64,000 bases of DNA from Ochotona curzoniae (GCF_017591425.1 NW_024467121.1:25432707-25496706), one strand, 5' to 3'; positions 41,068 to 56,000 are shown, counted from the first letter of the stretch. Numbers and translations are program-made. Notes: generated by a model from the letters alone, not told the origin.

Positions 41068-44000
41068 GTCAGCATGAATGTTTTACTCACAGAATATCCT
41101 AACGATGCCTGTATCACAGCCAATTAGACACCTGCAGTAACAAATGCACATTGCCCCCAGTACTCATTTCCTCTGCTCATTAAAGAGTTCAAACCTATAA
41201 ATAAATAAATATAAATTGAAGTTCTTATCATGTACTATAAACCACAACACAGGTAACTATTTTTCTTACTCGAGTTGACTTCTTTTGCATGCCTCCCCTT
41301 TGCCACAGCCTTTGCCTCTGCCCCTTACCTGTAGAATTCATTCTTCGCTCACACTGAAATGAAATAACATAATCAGCAAATGAGACTGTAATCCGTAATC
41401 AGCAAATGAGACCGAGTAAGACACAAATTATGGAATTCTACAGAGGAGGGTGATTGGAATGAATTCCAGGTAATTTCCTCAGGCTGCTTCCTTCACTTCA
41501 TGTGTAGGACTCGGAAAGTAGGTAGTACAGGAGGGCTGAAAGGATCAGAGATTGAACCAATTTGACAACTTAGAATATATGAAGAACCTCAGATTGGGTC
41601 TTCTCATAGAATATATCCTGAGAGTGAATAATTAAATCTGTTATGCCTCATTTGAGAATAAGAGATCATCTCAATTGAGGCACACTGTGTTGCATACTGA
41701 ATTTTTAAAACTGTACTGTTGCAAAGAAATGAACCTTCTTCAATAATTAAATTCTAATTGAATCAGTACTTTTAAATGTGTGTTTGCTTACAAAGCCTCA
41801 ATTCTTCCAGAATCAAACTTTATAAAATTTTTAAAAATCTATTTATATGTTGCTTCTTTGTAAGATAGAGACAGAAGATCTCCTATGCACTGATTGACTT
41901 CCCAGATGCCCACAATAGCCAAGCTGAAACCAAAAGCTAGGAATCAAATCCAGATCTCCCACTTGGGTGAGAGTGCCAAATCCTAACCACTAGACCACCA
42001 GGAAACACCACATCTCCCTCTTGGGTGCAAAGACCTAGGTACTGGAGACATGGCCTACCACCGCTCAGGGTGTGTCAGAATCTCAGGATTTGAACTCAGG
42101 TACTCTGGTAAGGGATGATGGTGTTGCACTTGGTGTTTTAACCTCTTGCAACACCCTCTCCCACAATTATTTTTTTAAGATTTATTTATTTGTTGTTGGA
42201 AAGTCAGACATACAGAGAGGAGAGACAGAGAGGAAGAGCTTCTGTCTGTTGATCCATTCCCCAAGTGGCCACGATGGTCGGAGCTGTGCCAATCCGAAGC
42301 CAGGAGCCCAGAGCCTAGAGCCTTCTCTGGGTCTCTTACATGGTTGCAGGGTCCCAAGGCTTTGCGCCATCCTCAACTGCTTTCCCAGGCCAAAAGTAGG
42401 GAGCCAGCTGCTGTGCCAGGTTCCCACAACTTTTAAATAATTTCCAAAGTATGCATAGCTCTTACTGTCGGTTCTGCTTGCCAAGCTGTGCCTACCTTTC
42501 CACTCAGGTGTCATTTAAAACATACTTATCCAGTTACAGTTATCCTCAGCTTGAACTTAGGGAGCGTTCCCTCTGCCTCTCTCCCTTGGTTGGTTTTCAC
42601 AGCAGTTTGGAGTTATTCTAAACACCAAGTATGCTACCTGCTACAAGTACCAAAATGCTGTGTACATGACTAAATGGTATTTCTATCCTCTTGAACAAAC
42701 TGTCCCTAACGGGAATGAGAGCATCAGGTCCCGCTTCAGCCTCCAGCAGCAACAGGCAAACACTGTAGCAATTACCTTTCTCAGCGATTTGCTCCTTTGC
42801 TATGTTGGAAATGGATTTTACCATATTAAATTCCACTTTCTAAAACATAGTGTCATGATGTTACAACATAGCTTAGTTCTGTGAAAAAGACATTTACTTC
42901 GGAATCATTAGGCATGACTTAAGAGTCTCTTATAAAGCAATGTAAATTGCACTTTAGTGTTCCTTAAATTCAGCATTTCTATGTACTTGATACTGTATCC
43001 AGCAAATAGTGCATGCTTAACATTTTTAAGAAAGTCTGCAAGGCAATGATAACGTTATTATGTTATTTATATCACACTGGGAAGAAGTACTTAGTTCTGC
43101 AGAAAACCAATATATGTATAGGATTTTATGTGGATCTGGTGCCAGCTAGTGGTACCTGTTATAAATACTTCAAAAGCATAATTGACATTTTAAAAATATA
43201 TTCAAAGACAAGGTTTCTTTTGGGGAAGGATAAACAAATGCTCAAAAATATTTATCTGCCTTAACAACAGAATAAATAAAAAGGATTCTGGAATGTTCTG
43301 TTGTTACATAATGCTCACTATCAACTTCTACCTACTCATTTTCCCCCTAATGCAATTAATATTCCATCTGTGTGTTGTAGTGGAAAGCTGTAGAGGTCCG
43401 GAGTTTCTTTTTCCCCCCCCTCTATATCACTTCTCACAAGACCTGTCAATTGGATTCAGAAAGAAATTTCTCTTGAAGAAATAGGAGATTTCCTTTTAAA
43501 TGTGCTGCCATACTCCATTATCCATAGTGCTCAACTTCTGAAAGCACTTCATCAGGGGTTATTGACCTTAACTTACTCAAAAGTGCCCTCCATCATTTTG
43601 GGCATACGATTGTTTTCAGTCTTCAAGAATTGCCAAGTAAACATGGATGTTACAGCCTTATATAACCATTGGCTATCCCAAGAGACTCTTTAAATACAAT
43701 GAGAAGCTGCCAGTTGAAACAAACATCCAGGATCTGGCTTACTATTTTAACAATTTATCCATTAGCAACAAATTTGTTCTTATTTGAAAATTAGTTTGTA
43801 AATATATATATGTTTTGTAAATAAATAAATAAACATCCATATAGATACATATAGATAGATATAGATTTCATTATTTCACAATAAAGATTTAGGAGCAGAG
43901 CAATGCTTCCCACGCTGCTCTCCCTCCTACCCACATTGCCCACCCACCCTCCTTTCTTCCTTCCTTTTTAAAATTTTTACAATGGCATACTGTCAGTTAC

Positions 44001-47000
44001 TTCACACTTGCAGGTCTAACACTCCATTAGGTAAAGAATTCAACAAATAGCATATAACAAATAGACAAAAAAACCATTGTTCCTCGAGAGTAGAGATAAA
44101 GCCTATAAATACTAACTAAAACTTAAAATGTCAATCTTGCTCATACAGAATACATATTTTGTACACTGTGCATTAGTTACCACAGTTCAGGAAAAACCTA
44201 CAATAGTTGTATTTTTTGAGACTGATTCATTTCATTAAGCACAATTATTTTCAAATGCACCCGTTGTGTTGCAAAAAATAGTTCTTTTTACTTTTTTTTT
44301 TTTAATTTTTGATGGTGTTTGCATAGTTGATTGGGGGGAAGAATTAAGCAATAGGGAAAAGTGGGTGTGATAATTGTTTATAAATTTTCTATTTCTCCTT
44401 CTTGTAACTGGGGAAGATAAAGGGAGAAGCCATACCCAGCCTCCCAACTGTCCCATTACCTGGGCATGGGGGTGGCCTCCTGATAACAACCCAGGATTCC
44501 CAATGTGGCTCATTCTCCAAGAATTCTGCTCAAGTGGTTTCACTGGTTTTGAAATGTTGCTGGTCTCGCTAATTCAAGGACATAGTCAACCTTAGAGTCT
44601 CCATTCACCCAGATATTTGTTGTCATCATTTGGCAGGAGTAGTTGTCCAATTTGTTTTCTCATCCTTCCTCTGCTATGGTACCAGATGTCCTCTGCAGGC
44701 CCCAATGGGCTGCCATATCCTCCATATGCATTTGGGCCAGCTGTCCACTGCTTATCTTTTCCCCTGTGGATGCCCAGCTTTGACACAGGAACTCCATGGT
44801 CAGACCATCAATCCTAGATGTGAGACCCCACATCCTTGCATGCCCCCACCTGTGTCATCACAGACTCATGTAAGCCCATGCACCAGGTCCACACAACCAT
44901 GTACCTGGGTGACCAGTGAACTTCCCCCAGTGTCATTGGTGCCATGTGCCACCCAACCAGAGACCCACAGTACCCTCCTCACCCCTAGGGCTCATGGACC
45001 CTGCACCCACTGTGCAAGTGTGTCCAGGGACCTGGGCCAGATAACCCAGGTACCACTGGATCCCCCTCCTCCAGGGCTCATAGACCCAGCTTCACCACAC
45101 AGGTGAGCCAAGGACTTGGCCTAGGAAACTGAGTCCCACAGAACCTCACACCCCAGAGTTCACAGACCTAGCAGCCAATTCGCAGGTGGACCCAGGGATC
45201 CAGGCAAGGGCGAGCCACGCCCCACAGGATTCCCCTGCCCCCAGCGGCCATGGACCCAGCATCCACCATGACAGCAGGCCCAAGGACCTGGGCTATGTGA
45301 CTTGGGCCCCACCAGATTCCCCACACCCAGGGCTCATGGAACAGGCACCCACCACACCCAAACTGGCGTGGCTCCCTCACCTCTACATCCAAGAGCACAT
45401 GCTGCAACCTGGCTCGGTCCAGCCTGCCCCCTCCCATTCCACCTCCTACTTGTGGGTCCTTGAGCCTAGCCCAGCCCAGCCAGCTCCAGCCTCAGCCCTG
45501 ATGTGAACTGGTTGGTGTGGTGACCCAACTCGGCCTGTCCCCATCTTAAAGTCCCTGTGCACCCCATCTTAAAGTCTTCTGTCCTGACTTCAGGCCTCTG
45601 CCTGCCTGTTGATCTGCTAACAATCACCGTAAACTTCACTGTTAGGCATACCACACAATCTGAATGCCTTACCCACCACTTAAAAGCCTCGGGAAGCCAT
45701 GTGTTAGGTTAATTTTTCTTTGTAGCAGCCACCTGATGATAAAGATCCATGTTAGATAAGACCACATGTGAGATTTTTCTGTGAGAGTTTGGGACGGTGT
45801 TTGTCTCTTAGAAGGAAAAAGTGAGGTACCTCTCAGCTCTGAGTCTTAACCTTAGTTTTTCTTTTTTATTAGGTCATGAACAGACATGATTTCCTCTCCC
45901 TAGATATTGCATTTTAGTCATTGCTACACTTTAACATGAGGAAGAAAGTCTCCACAACCTGTCTTGCTGTGCTTGCCTCCTGGTATAGCAATAGGAGCAT
46001 GATGAATTTTAGTGTTTTCCTTTGTCCAGAGATGGAAGCTGCAAAGACATACAATAGGAAATGAATACAAAATGCTCTAATGGTTTAAAACTATCATCTT
46101 TGTTACAGTTATATCAGTGGTTATGAAATATGGCTGCACAATGAAATCATCAGGGGGTCATTTTTAAAATCTAGTGCTCAGACAAACCACCGGAAAATTA
46201 AATCAGAATGTTGAATACTAAACATTCTGCTGTTGGAAGAGTCTAAGTGAATTTCTCAGTGTCAATAGATAAGTAACACCCAGCTGGCAGCTCTTGTTTT
46301 CTCCTTTACTGCCAAGCTGATCACCACATTTTACCAATTATATCTTCTTTCAGATGAATATGAAAAACCAAATATATAACTTATTTAATGTTTTCAGTGT
46401 GATGTACATGTGTGTGCAGCATATAGGTCTTTTACATGAAGATTTTATGGACCAAAACAAAAAAAAAAAAAAAACAGGGATGGAGAATGCTTTCCTTTTC
46501 GCTTTATGATTCATTAGTTTTGTCTTTAAAGAAGCCTTTAAAGAAAAATACACTGATCCTCATCATGCAAAGAGCTAATCACCATTGATCACCAGTGGTT
46601 GTGGAAAGCACAACGTTCCTTTCATTACATCAGCAGGACCTGATGTAACAAAAAGTGAGGAGTTTAGAAGATACGCATTATATTATTGTCTGTTTCTGTT
46701 TCTCATTTTAACCCTGAACTCCACTGCAATTCTATCTATGGAAAACAAGCGTTCCCTGTCATTGCATATCATAATTACTGCAAAGGAAATTCCCTCTGGG
46801 AATTGAGCTGGTGTGACTGAATGCTATTTTAGTTTTCCTACTTGGGGAAATCAAGCAACCATCTAATAATAGTGTCACATTGTATAAATAAAGTACATTC
46901 GGTAGGAGGTTGTGTGCAGACATCAACAGGGATTTTACCCTGGCTGGATGCCCTTGATGTCCTTGGATGAGCAACTAAAAATAGCAAAATCCATTTCCAC

Positions 47001-50000
47001 ATGCAAAAGCCAAGTATTTCGTTTTCCTAAGTACTATTTGAAAATGGTATCTGAAGACTTTTAAATGTGAGAGATGAAAAGCTGTGCTAATATAATGACT
47101 TAGTTGTTCTGGTACAAGGCATTGCCTGGCTGTGACTGGCTTTTGGTGGAGTTTGCTCAGGTTCTGGAGGGTGAGTCATTAAAGAATGCATTAGTTGGTC
47201 AGAACCTTCACACCTAAAGATTCCTTTGTGTCTCTGTTTCCATTTCCAGCCTGGCTGTGTAAATACTACTGAAGTAGACATTAAGAAGTCATCCAGGATG
47301 CGAAACCCACACAAAACACGGAAGGTAAAATTAGCATTTGTTGTGCTAATCATGGTGGATGAGTTACCCTGTTTGTAGGATTTCAGGAACCAGAACAATC
47401 TTCTCCTATGTTGTGGAGTGTATGCCCTGCCCCTCCTGGGGTTTTGTCACTCCTTCTCCACTCAGGAAATACTCCTGACCCAATTCTCAAGCATGTTAGC
47501 ATTCCAAGTCAGAGGAGTAGTGCTGGCAGGAGAACTTGCAGTGAGAACTCTCTGTTCTCCACCACAGGGAAGTGCAACACCTGCAGATCCCATAAATGGT
47601 GAATGGAGATGGAGGACCCTGAGAAATGGATACACTGATGCAAAAAGAACAATTTTTTTTAGAACAAAGCCTAAGGAAAATATAGTAGGAGAGTCCTGTC
47701 CTACTTTTAACTTAGGAATTCTGTGACATAACCATATGAGAGGGACAGTATTTCAGTGTCTGTTTTGTGAAAGAATTCTTAATTAAAACAAAACAAACTC
47801 AGGGAAGGTGTTGTGGTATGACCAGTAAAGCTGCCACCAGCAATGCTAGTATCCCACATGGGTGCTGGTCCATGTCCTTGCTGCTCTGCTTCTGATCCAG
47901 CTCCCTGCTGAAGGCCTGGGGAAAGCAGCAGAACAGGAAATCTGCATGAAGCTCCTGCCACTCTTGTAGGACATTCTGGAATATTTACTGCGTTCTGGCT
48001 TTGGTCTAGCTCAGCTCTGGCTGTTGCAGCCATCTGGGGAGTTGCTCAGTAGAAGGCAGACTTTCTCTCTTTCTCTCTGCTCTATAATGCTGACTTTCAA
48101 AATAAATGAATCTCAGAAAATTAACTTTTGAATTCAGTGACCTTTTGAAATATCCCCTTGGAAATGCATAGCACCAGAATCTAAATATTTTAACTATTTA
48201 TTTACTTGAAAAGCAGAGAAGCAGAGAGAAATGGAAAAACAGAGATCTTCCATCTGCTAGTTCATTCTCCAAGTAGCTGCAAGAACCAGGACTGGGCAAG
48301 GCTAAATCCAGGAGTCAGTAAATCTCTCATAGGCTCAACTAGTTGTAAAAGCTTCTGTTGAATTTCAGGAAGGTGAAATGGAGGCAGCATGCCTGTGACT
48401 CCAGCTGGTGTTACAGTATGGGATGTCTCCATAGCTAGCATCAACTTAATCCAATGGGCCGAAAGGCCAGTGCCTCCAGGTACTTTTCAAGTAGCACATG
48501 CACATGGGAGGCATGCTTATTCCATGGAAAATAGTCCATGCCTATCAACATGTATGCTTTGCAGCAGTCACTGAGGACACAGTAAGGTCGTCATTCCTGT
48601 GGATTTTTTTCCTTATATAACCATACAGTATTCCAGAGTATGTCCCTAAGGTGGGCTGAATTGCACATTTTTAATGGCCTTATTTGGAGCTCTCTGTGTT
48701 CTATCAGTAGAAACTTGGCATCGTCTTCAAAGGGCTCAGTATAGTCCAAACTCCTTTATTATTATTATTTCTTTGTTTGATTGAAGCCAGTTTTTCTGAT
48801 GCCAGGATGAAGAAGCCGTAGGGAAGTGCCCCCAAATGCACTCTGATGCAGTGCTCAAAGGCTTTCACCCCTGAGAACTCTGAGAGAAACAAGCAAAGGC
48901 AGACCAAAGCAAGCCGAGCACTTGTCTCTTCTGGGGACGACTCCGCTCTGTTCCTTTCACCCTGTGCTCACAGCACACCCTGTATACCCTGAGATCTAGC
49001 TCAGCCAAACAGACTCCAAAATAGCTGCTGGATGAGGTCACCTTTTCATTATTTTCTCAATTGTTAGGAGTTATTTATCAGACATCCCCACTCTCTCAGA
49101 CATGCTCTGATGAAGAGGAGAGAAATGATTGAACAATATAGACCTGGAACTTGATAGAGTGAGCATTCACACTCCTTGAAGCTCTGTCATCTGTACCGGC
49201 ACCTTACCTGTGCTTCTCCTGGCATCCTTGTTTTAGAAAGTGTGGAAAGCTTCTGTTTATTGTCTGTCTTCACATGTCATCCACAGTCATTTAATGATGA
49301 TAAAAACAGGAGGAGACATTGCAAGGTGAAATGTTATAAATAAAACCACTGAGGTCAAGGTTGACTGGTCCAGTAGGTAGGCAAGTTCCTGTGACTCAAT
49401 CTAGGCAGATGACAGGATCTCACTCCTGAGCTGGTAAGCCTAAACTCACCTGAGAAAAACCAGGCTCTGAAAAATCCAACAGCAAGTGCCAGGTGTATCT
49501 TTATTTTCCACAAATGATAAAAAGCAAATCTCACCATTAGCTTCTTGGAGTCAGCAGTTTTGAATTCTCTCACAAAAATCCTGAATTTGTGACAGAATTT
49601 GATGAGCAAAGGCTAGCATGCCAGAGGAAAAGGAAAGATACAGCTTTAATCCGCAGAAAGTCGGAAAGAAGAAATCCTTGCTTAGAGGCGGGCAGTTTCA
49701 ATCTTCTGTCTTTTGGGACATCCAGCTGACTGGCTGAGGCCCATCCACATTCCAGAGGACAATTTGGTTCAGTTGGAGTCCATTGTGTTAAACACTAACA
49801 TCATCCCTAATATACGTGCTCACGGGAAGAGTCCAAACTAATGTTTGGCCACGCCTCTGAGAACCATGGTCCAAATAGGTAGACATATAAGATGAGCTGA
49901 AATAGATTGAATCCTTCTGTATACCAAGACATGAAGGGGCCCTACAACAGAAAACACGAGGAAGGTGACATAAACATTTGCATGTGTGAATGACTGAGAA

Positions 50001-53000
50001 TGTACTTTAGACTGCCTCTTATACTATCAGAACCCACCTTGCAAAATACCAGTAATCTCATGTCTTTTTCACCTTTTGTCCTCTGACACCTCTATGTGTG
50101 TGTTATTACAACATTTCATTTCACAGGTAGAGGTGTTAGTGAACAGCCACGCCATAAATGCTGTAAAGTAGCTAGCAAATTCATAAATAGGCAACTAGTT
50201 TTCCTGCTGCCAGTTAATAGCCTTTTCTGGGTAAATGCCTTATTTACTAACTTGCATATATAGTGTATGCAAAATTTAATTGGAATATATTACATACCTT
50301 AGCTAACTTCTCATATCTGAGAGTAACACAAGTGTGCTTTAAGTGAGGGGCTTCATACAGTTCTAGGCATTAGAACTTCTGCTCAACTATATTGACTAAG
50401 TTCACTGAACCTGGGGGGAAACCACGGGCAGAACTGGCTGTGGGTATGATTGGAATCAGAGACTTGAGCACCATCTGAGCTCTTTGGAGATCTCCATCTG
50501 GATTGTTTTCTCTGCTTCTCTTGTCCTGACTTTCTCCACATGATGTCAGCCCAGGCCACAGTCTGTTCTCTAATTGAGATAAGCAGAAGGAAAGAGAGAT
50601 ATTTCCATACCAGTCTGGTTAGGAAATCCCAGAGATTGAATTTCACATGAGAAGACAAGCAAGCTTCTTACACTTTTAGTTTCTATTTTGAAATCCCTGT
50701 GTGGGCTTACTTGGGCTGACATAATAAAATTCATAGAGGAGATATTTATAAACACTAGTTTATGGCTCAGCGCTCAGGAAGTTGGAAAGTCCAAGAACTA
50801 AGCAGCAAGATTTGTTTGTTGTCTGATATATGTTCAAAGATAACACCCCCTAGCTGGAGCCTCATGTGGTGTGAAGCTTAAGGAAGCTCCATCAAGTATC
50901 CCATTATAAATGTGTGAAGCCCCTATGGCCTAATCACATTCCTTAGGATCTACCTTCAAATACCTTCTCAAGGATTATGATTTCGACATATGAATTTTGC
51001 AGGACACAAACCATTCAGTCCACAGCAATTGTTCCTGGCAAATGAGAGAAATTCTTAATCAGTTCTCCTCTAAAACATGAAGGGAAAACAAATACATATT
51101 TATAGTGGAAATCAAATCGTTTTATTAATAAACTACCCAATATCCATTTGCATAGCACTATATATAAAAATGTGTCTAGGCTCTTGGAGAAGGAAAAAAA
51201 AACATGTTAATCAAATTGAAGCACCTCAGTGAAGTTCTTGAGTTTTCTGGTTCTGGGTTCATAAATATGATTTTCTCTCATCTGAAGATACTAAAACTTA
51301 AAGAAGTTTATTTTTTTCTCTGTCTTCCTACTTTCCTCTAGCTTTATCCCTTCCCACCAGCCAATATTTTAACAGATTTTCTTTCTGAATAAAATACAAA
51401 ACTTTTCCCATCACCAACAATCTTCAGTGCTTGGCTGCTAAAATAAGATCTTCAAATAAACCTGACACATAAAATTTTATTTTTCATGACTGTTTTCATT
51501 ATAGTATGAAAGTAAGCTAAGAGCCAGCACCCAAGCTCCTGTAAGACTGACTTAAACCCCATCTCTTGGAGATTCATAATGAATGAATTTTGCATGATAT
51601 ACATATATGTGTATGTGTTTATAAATGCAGAGGTCAAATATAATTTATAGCTCATTTTTACTATTAACATACCACAATTGTATTTTTTCTAGCAGTTTTT
51701 TCTTCATTATTTTTAACATGATGTAGAAGCTTATTGTCAAAAATGTTACCTCTCTTGTTGTAGAAGCGATGTTTACAAAAGCTGGATGATTCTTATTAAA
51801 GAACTTAAATGATTAAATGAAGGCTAAAATAATGAAAATTTCAGGACTCAGAGTCATATTATTTTCCATATGAAAAATAAATATGATAACAGCAAACACA
51901 TATAATACATAAATGACAGTCCATCACTTGCCTAACTTAAAAAGCAACTTCGGTTGTCACTAAGTAGTTTTCAATTAATCAAGTGCAAATATGGCTAACA
52001 TTAGTGTATTTAGGCCTTTCTTACCTTTCAATATAAATTGAATCTCTTTGTGCTCCAGGTCTTGTGCTCATCACCCTTTTCTGTCATGATCCTTACAGCA
52101 ATTTTAATCCTATACTGTCATGTGTGGTTGTACAGTTTGTTTCACACTGGGGGGCAAATCCCAGTGGAGAGCAAGGCATGTTTAGATTGCTTACTTCTTT
52201 TCCCTAATGCTTATCACTACACCCAGCATATAGTAAGGTTGAATAAAAGTTGGTTGAAAGAGTGAATGGATGTAGTGGAAGAGCAAAGTCAGGCATGCCA
52301 TTCAGCTCTCCCATCAATGGGGAATATAAAGTACATGTGATGATCATATACTAATAAGATACTGGGACATCAAGAATCCCAATGATAAATGAAGTCATTG
52401 CAGTCACTGTTATTTGCAAGTGGTATCCAGTGAAAATGCCAGTATTGTGACATGAATAGTCCAATTTGAGATAGAAAATGTTGGAAAATTTTTGGGGTGT
52501 TTTGGATCAGTCCATTGGAAACCAAATCAGGGACTGGCATTATGGTACAGGAGATTTGAGCTACTACTTCAGACTGCATTCAGAATCAGTCCAGGCTGCT
52601 CTGTTCTGATCCAGCTCCCAGCTCATGTGTTTGAGAATGCGGTATAAGACGGACCAAGTGCTTGGATCCCTACTGCCCTTGGACACACAGACAGAGCTCT
52701 AGAATCCTTGCTTCAGCATGACCCAGCCCCAGGTGCTGTAACAATTTAGGAAATGAACCAGTACATGAAAGATCTCTGTCTCTCGTTTCTTTGTCACACC
52801 ATCTTTCAAATAAATAAAATAACTGAAAGGAAAGAAGGGATGGAAATCAAAACAGCAAATTCCTTCACTTCTTTGCTCTCCTCAGTATTCAATTCTATTT
52901 CTACAGCAAAGGCAGGCCACATTTCATCTTCCTCCCAGTGGTCACTTACCCATCCTGTTCTAGAGCCAAACTCTTTAAATGTTTCTTAGAGTTGTCATTC

Positions 53001-56000
53001 CCCAGCTTAGTACTCTCAGTCCCTAAATTATATCAGTCAGCAATTTCCCCACCTATATCAACTCTTCTGTTAATAATCTAGCCATATTTTGAGGGAATTC
53101 TACCTCTATTTTACATGCATGTAATAATCGATAATACCGCCATATGGATACCAGTCAGGCTGAATCAAATAGTCTTTGGGTTCCCTTTGCTAATATATTA
53201 TAGAGATATACTTTTAAGAAATCCTGTGGATGAAAATGGAATTTTATCCTAACATTTTATTTTATTATTTTATTTTGGTGTAGTCTGTCTATGGTTTACA
53301 AAATGATATTAGAAGTCACAGTCCTACTCACACTGCCACACCAGAAACCAAACCTCCGACAGAAGATGAGTTACAGCAGCAGGTGAGTTGACCCGTTAAG
53401 TTATTTGTTAAAAGTTTACAGTGCAACAACTATGAAGAAAGATGGTGAATCTCAGTAGCAATTAACTTTAAAAATTATTTGTGTGGCCAGTTGTTTCATA
53501 TGGAAAATTTGTAATTGTGAGCACCTGGTAAGATGGGTGGGAGGTATTTAGAAGGGTTCCTGGGTGAAGCTCATTGTCTTTGCATTTTGGGTTACGTTGC
53601 AGGCAAAGTACTTTCCAGGGCACTAAGTATCCTGCTGGCTTTTCAAGTAACCATCTATACCAGTTTCAGACCTAGTGTTCCAACAAATGCTTGTAAGGAG
53701 TTGATAAAATGATAGCATTAGGTAGTGGGATTTATTTTTAAAATTATAATAGCAAATAAAAAAACATTTTCTTTTCTGCATTACATGTTTGTAGGGGAAA
53801 TGTGATTGTTGATTTTGCTGTTTACCATGAAACACCCATTTGAATTTGCCATAAAATTTTCAAAATAAAGTGACAATTTTGTTAAAATAGGCAGCACATT
53901 CAAAGTCATTGCAATTCTAAAATATTTGTCACGGTTACATTTAAATAGTTTTTGGATTTTTATTAACTTTTCAGAGCCTTCGCCTTTAAATTTTGCTGAC
54001 CTTAAGATTCTGTTGAGTTAGACTACAGTTTTGTTCTCAATTACCTATTCTACCAGAATTCAAAATTCTGTTACCCATTGAAATATCGGTTGAAAACTCT
54101 GAAAATGTCATTACTTAGAGAACTAATTGTTTAACCCCTTTTTTCAGATAAAATATTGGCAAATACAGTTAGATAGACATCGGTTAAAAATGTCAAAAGT
54201 TGCTGATAGGTAAGTATGTTAAGGTGTTCTATAAATTTATTTCATATTATAAATATAATATGGTAAGAAAACTTGGGAAAGGAGCGGAGATGAATCATTG
54301 GAACTATTTAAGAAATGTTACTTTCTTTTACTCTTTTTTGCACATAGAAAATTTCTTTAAAATTTCTTTTTATGCACTGAAAGAGACCAGATGATTTTTA
54401 CTCTGCTCCATCCCCAGAGGTTAGATGCTTAGGTAGTGGAGAATCAGATTCAGAGAACAATTCTAAGGCGTTGAATATTTTCCCTCCCACTGGAAGAAAT
54501 GAAAGCTTTGACTTACTAGTTCCTTTTTTGGCAATTTTGACCCTCTCTTTAAATTTGTCTTAACATTGGCAATCCACATTCTATTGTTGCATGACTTCAG
54601 AATTCGAATTAAATTCAGATTTTGATTATTTGCCTTTCCTTCATTTAAATCTAATCTTTGTGGCAGCCATACTCTTTACTTTTGGTCATTGCCAACCACT
54701 ACCTCTTCAACTTCCTTTTGTTTTAAAATAAAGTTCTTTAAGTATCATTTTTTCATGATTATCCTGTTACTTAATCTTCTGACAAAATTCCTTTTTATTC
54801 CTTTGTCCAAGTGAGCTTAAATCATTCAGCTAGCAGTGGATTGGAAGCTTATCCTTAGAACTGCCCTGCACTCACTGACTCTTCCGTGTGGCTTCACCTA
54901 AGTGGAGGGTATGGGTAGATATGGCATAATACACAGAGAGAGATGAAATCCTTAGAAGCACAATAGAGTGTTGCATATAAGTTCTTGAAATGTGTTTTTT
55001 TAAGTGTCATTCTATAAGTGAGCCAGAATTTCATGGCCAAATATTTTTATGTTTCCCTTCACTTTAAAATGGATATAAGCTCAACCAAAAGACTAAGGGA
55101 AATGACATGTTTTATTTTTCCTTCCTAGTTTACTAAGTTACACAGAGCAGTATTTAGAATATGACCCATTTCTTGTGCCACCTGACCCTTCTAACCCATG
55201 GCTGTCTGATGACACTACTTTCTGGGAACTTGAAGCAAGGTAAGAAATACTTCTATCATTTATTTGAAGATCTAAATTAAATAGGAAGAACCTTGTAACT
55301 AATTAATAATAAAGGTGATTTTACCCTATCTTCACTATTATATAATATATAATATACTGCTCTTGATCCTGTAATTGTTCTTGAAGTTCAGACACTTGGA
55401 TTTGCCTTACAATTTGCATTGCAGAGGGACAGTCCCAAAATCACAGATAAAAAGCTTCCATATGAACTAATTACTCAGCACTGGGATGGTTGGTTCTTGA
55501 AATGTAGCTCTTTGCTGTTATCTTCCTAGATAACCCACATGGCCACATGCATCCCATTAACATGAAAATTTAATCCCATACTTTAAAATGAATTTGTAGA
55601 TTTGATTTTAGAACAAATTAAATTTACTATAAACACTCTAAGCAAAACTAACAAGACACAGGCTTCTTAAAAACAAAGCACAACTGAAGCCTGCTGACTT
55701 CTCGCATGAGTCGTAGGCAAGGGAAGCATTACAGCAGTGTTCATAGAGTCATAGAAAGAGCATTCATGTCACTTCTCAAGCAGTAAGCAGTACTCTGTAG
55801 TACTTCTGCAGATTCCATTTCTGGACCATCTCTTTATACACTCAGCTTTGTGTTTTAAACACCCGACAAATTCAAAACTGTTCATCCAGAAGTTATGGAT
55901 TTTATACTTGAGGAAACTAGAACCCCAAAATGGCATGGCTCATCTAGGAAGAGAACAAATTTTTAACAACAGAGCTGTGAATTAGTATGAAGGCCTTTGG

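Larger units (their letters stand above)
32443..47249 (+). other. RGS7: RGS7 intron, 14807 bp
   Basis: Bounded by GTAAGC and TTTCCAG. It includes SINEs (33658-33962, 34344-34650, 39820-40138, 40400-40705, 41833-42165, 42172-42432), an L2-like remnant (36541-37250), the palindrome/Z-DNA-prone tract (40996-41067), and L1 3'-end material (43875-44290, 44291-45500). I see no element or gene in 32443-33657, 34651-36540, 37251-39819, 42433-43874 and 45700-47249. Confidence 0.88.
47325..53283 (+). other. RGS7: RGS7 intron, 5959 bp
   Basis: Bounded by GTAAAA and GTGTAG. It contains SINEs at 47797-48117, 48187-48476 and 52531-52828, an unclassified ancient repeat (50751-51030) and an L2-like 3' end (52130-52265). 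Nothing is recognised in 48477-50750 or 51031-52129. Confidence 0.9.

Noticed and set aside
44860..45420. CRISPR-like regularly spaced repeats
   Set aside because: The repeats are contiguous diverged minisatellite units in a mammalian intron, without distinct spacers or cas genes.
44640..45500. Possible CpG island or promoter
   Set aside because: GC-rich but with few CpG dinucleotides; the composition comes from CCAGG/CCCCTCC repeat boxes, and no first exon is nearby.
44630..45506. Long open frames (106 and 158 codons) over the GC-rich repeat
   Set aside because: The Pro-rich products simply translate the tandem repeat; stops are rare there because of GC content, and the A-tailed element lies on the opposite strand.
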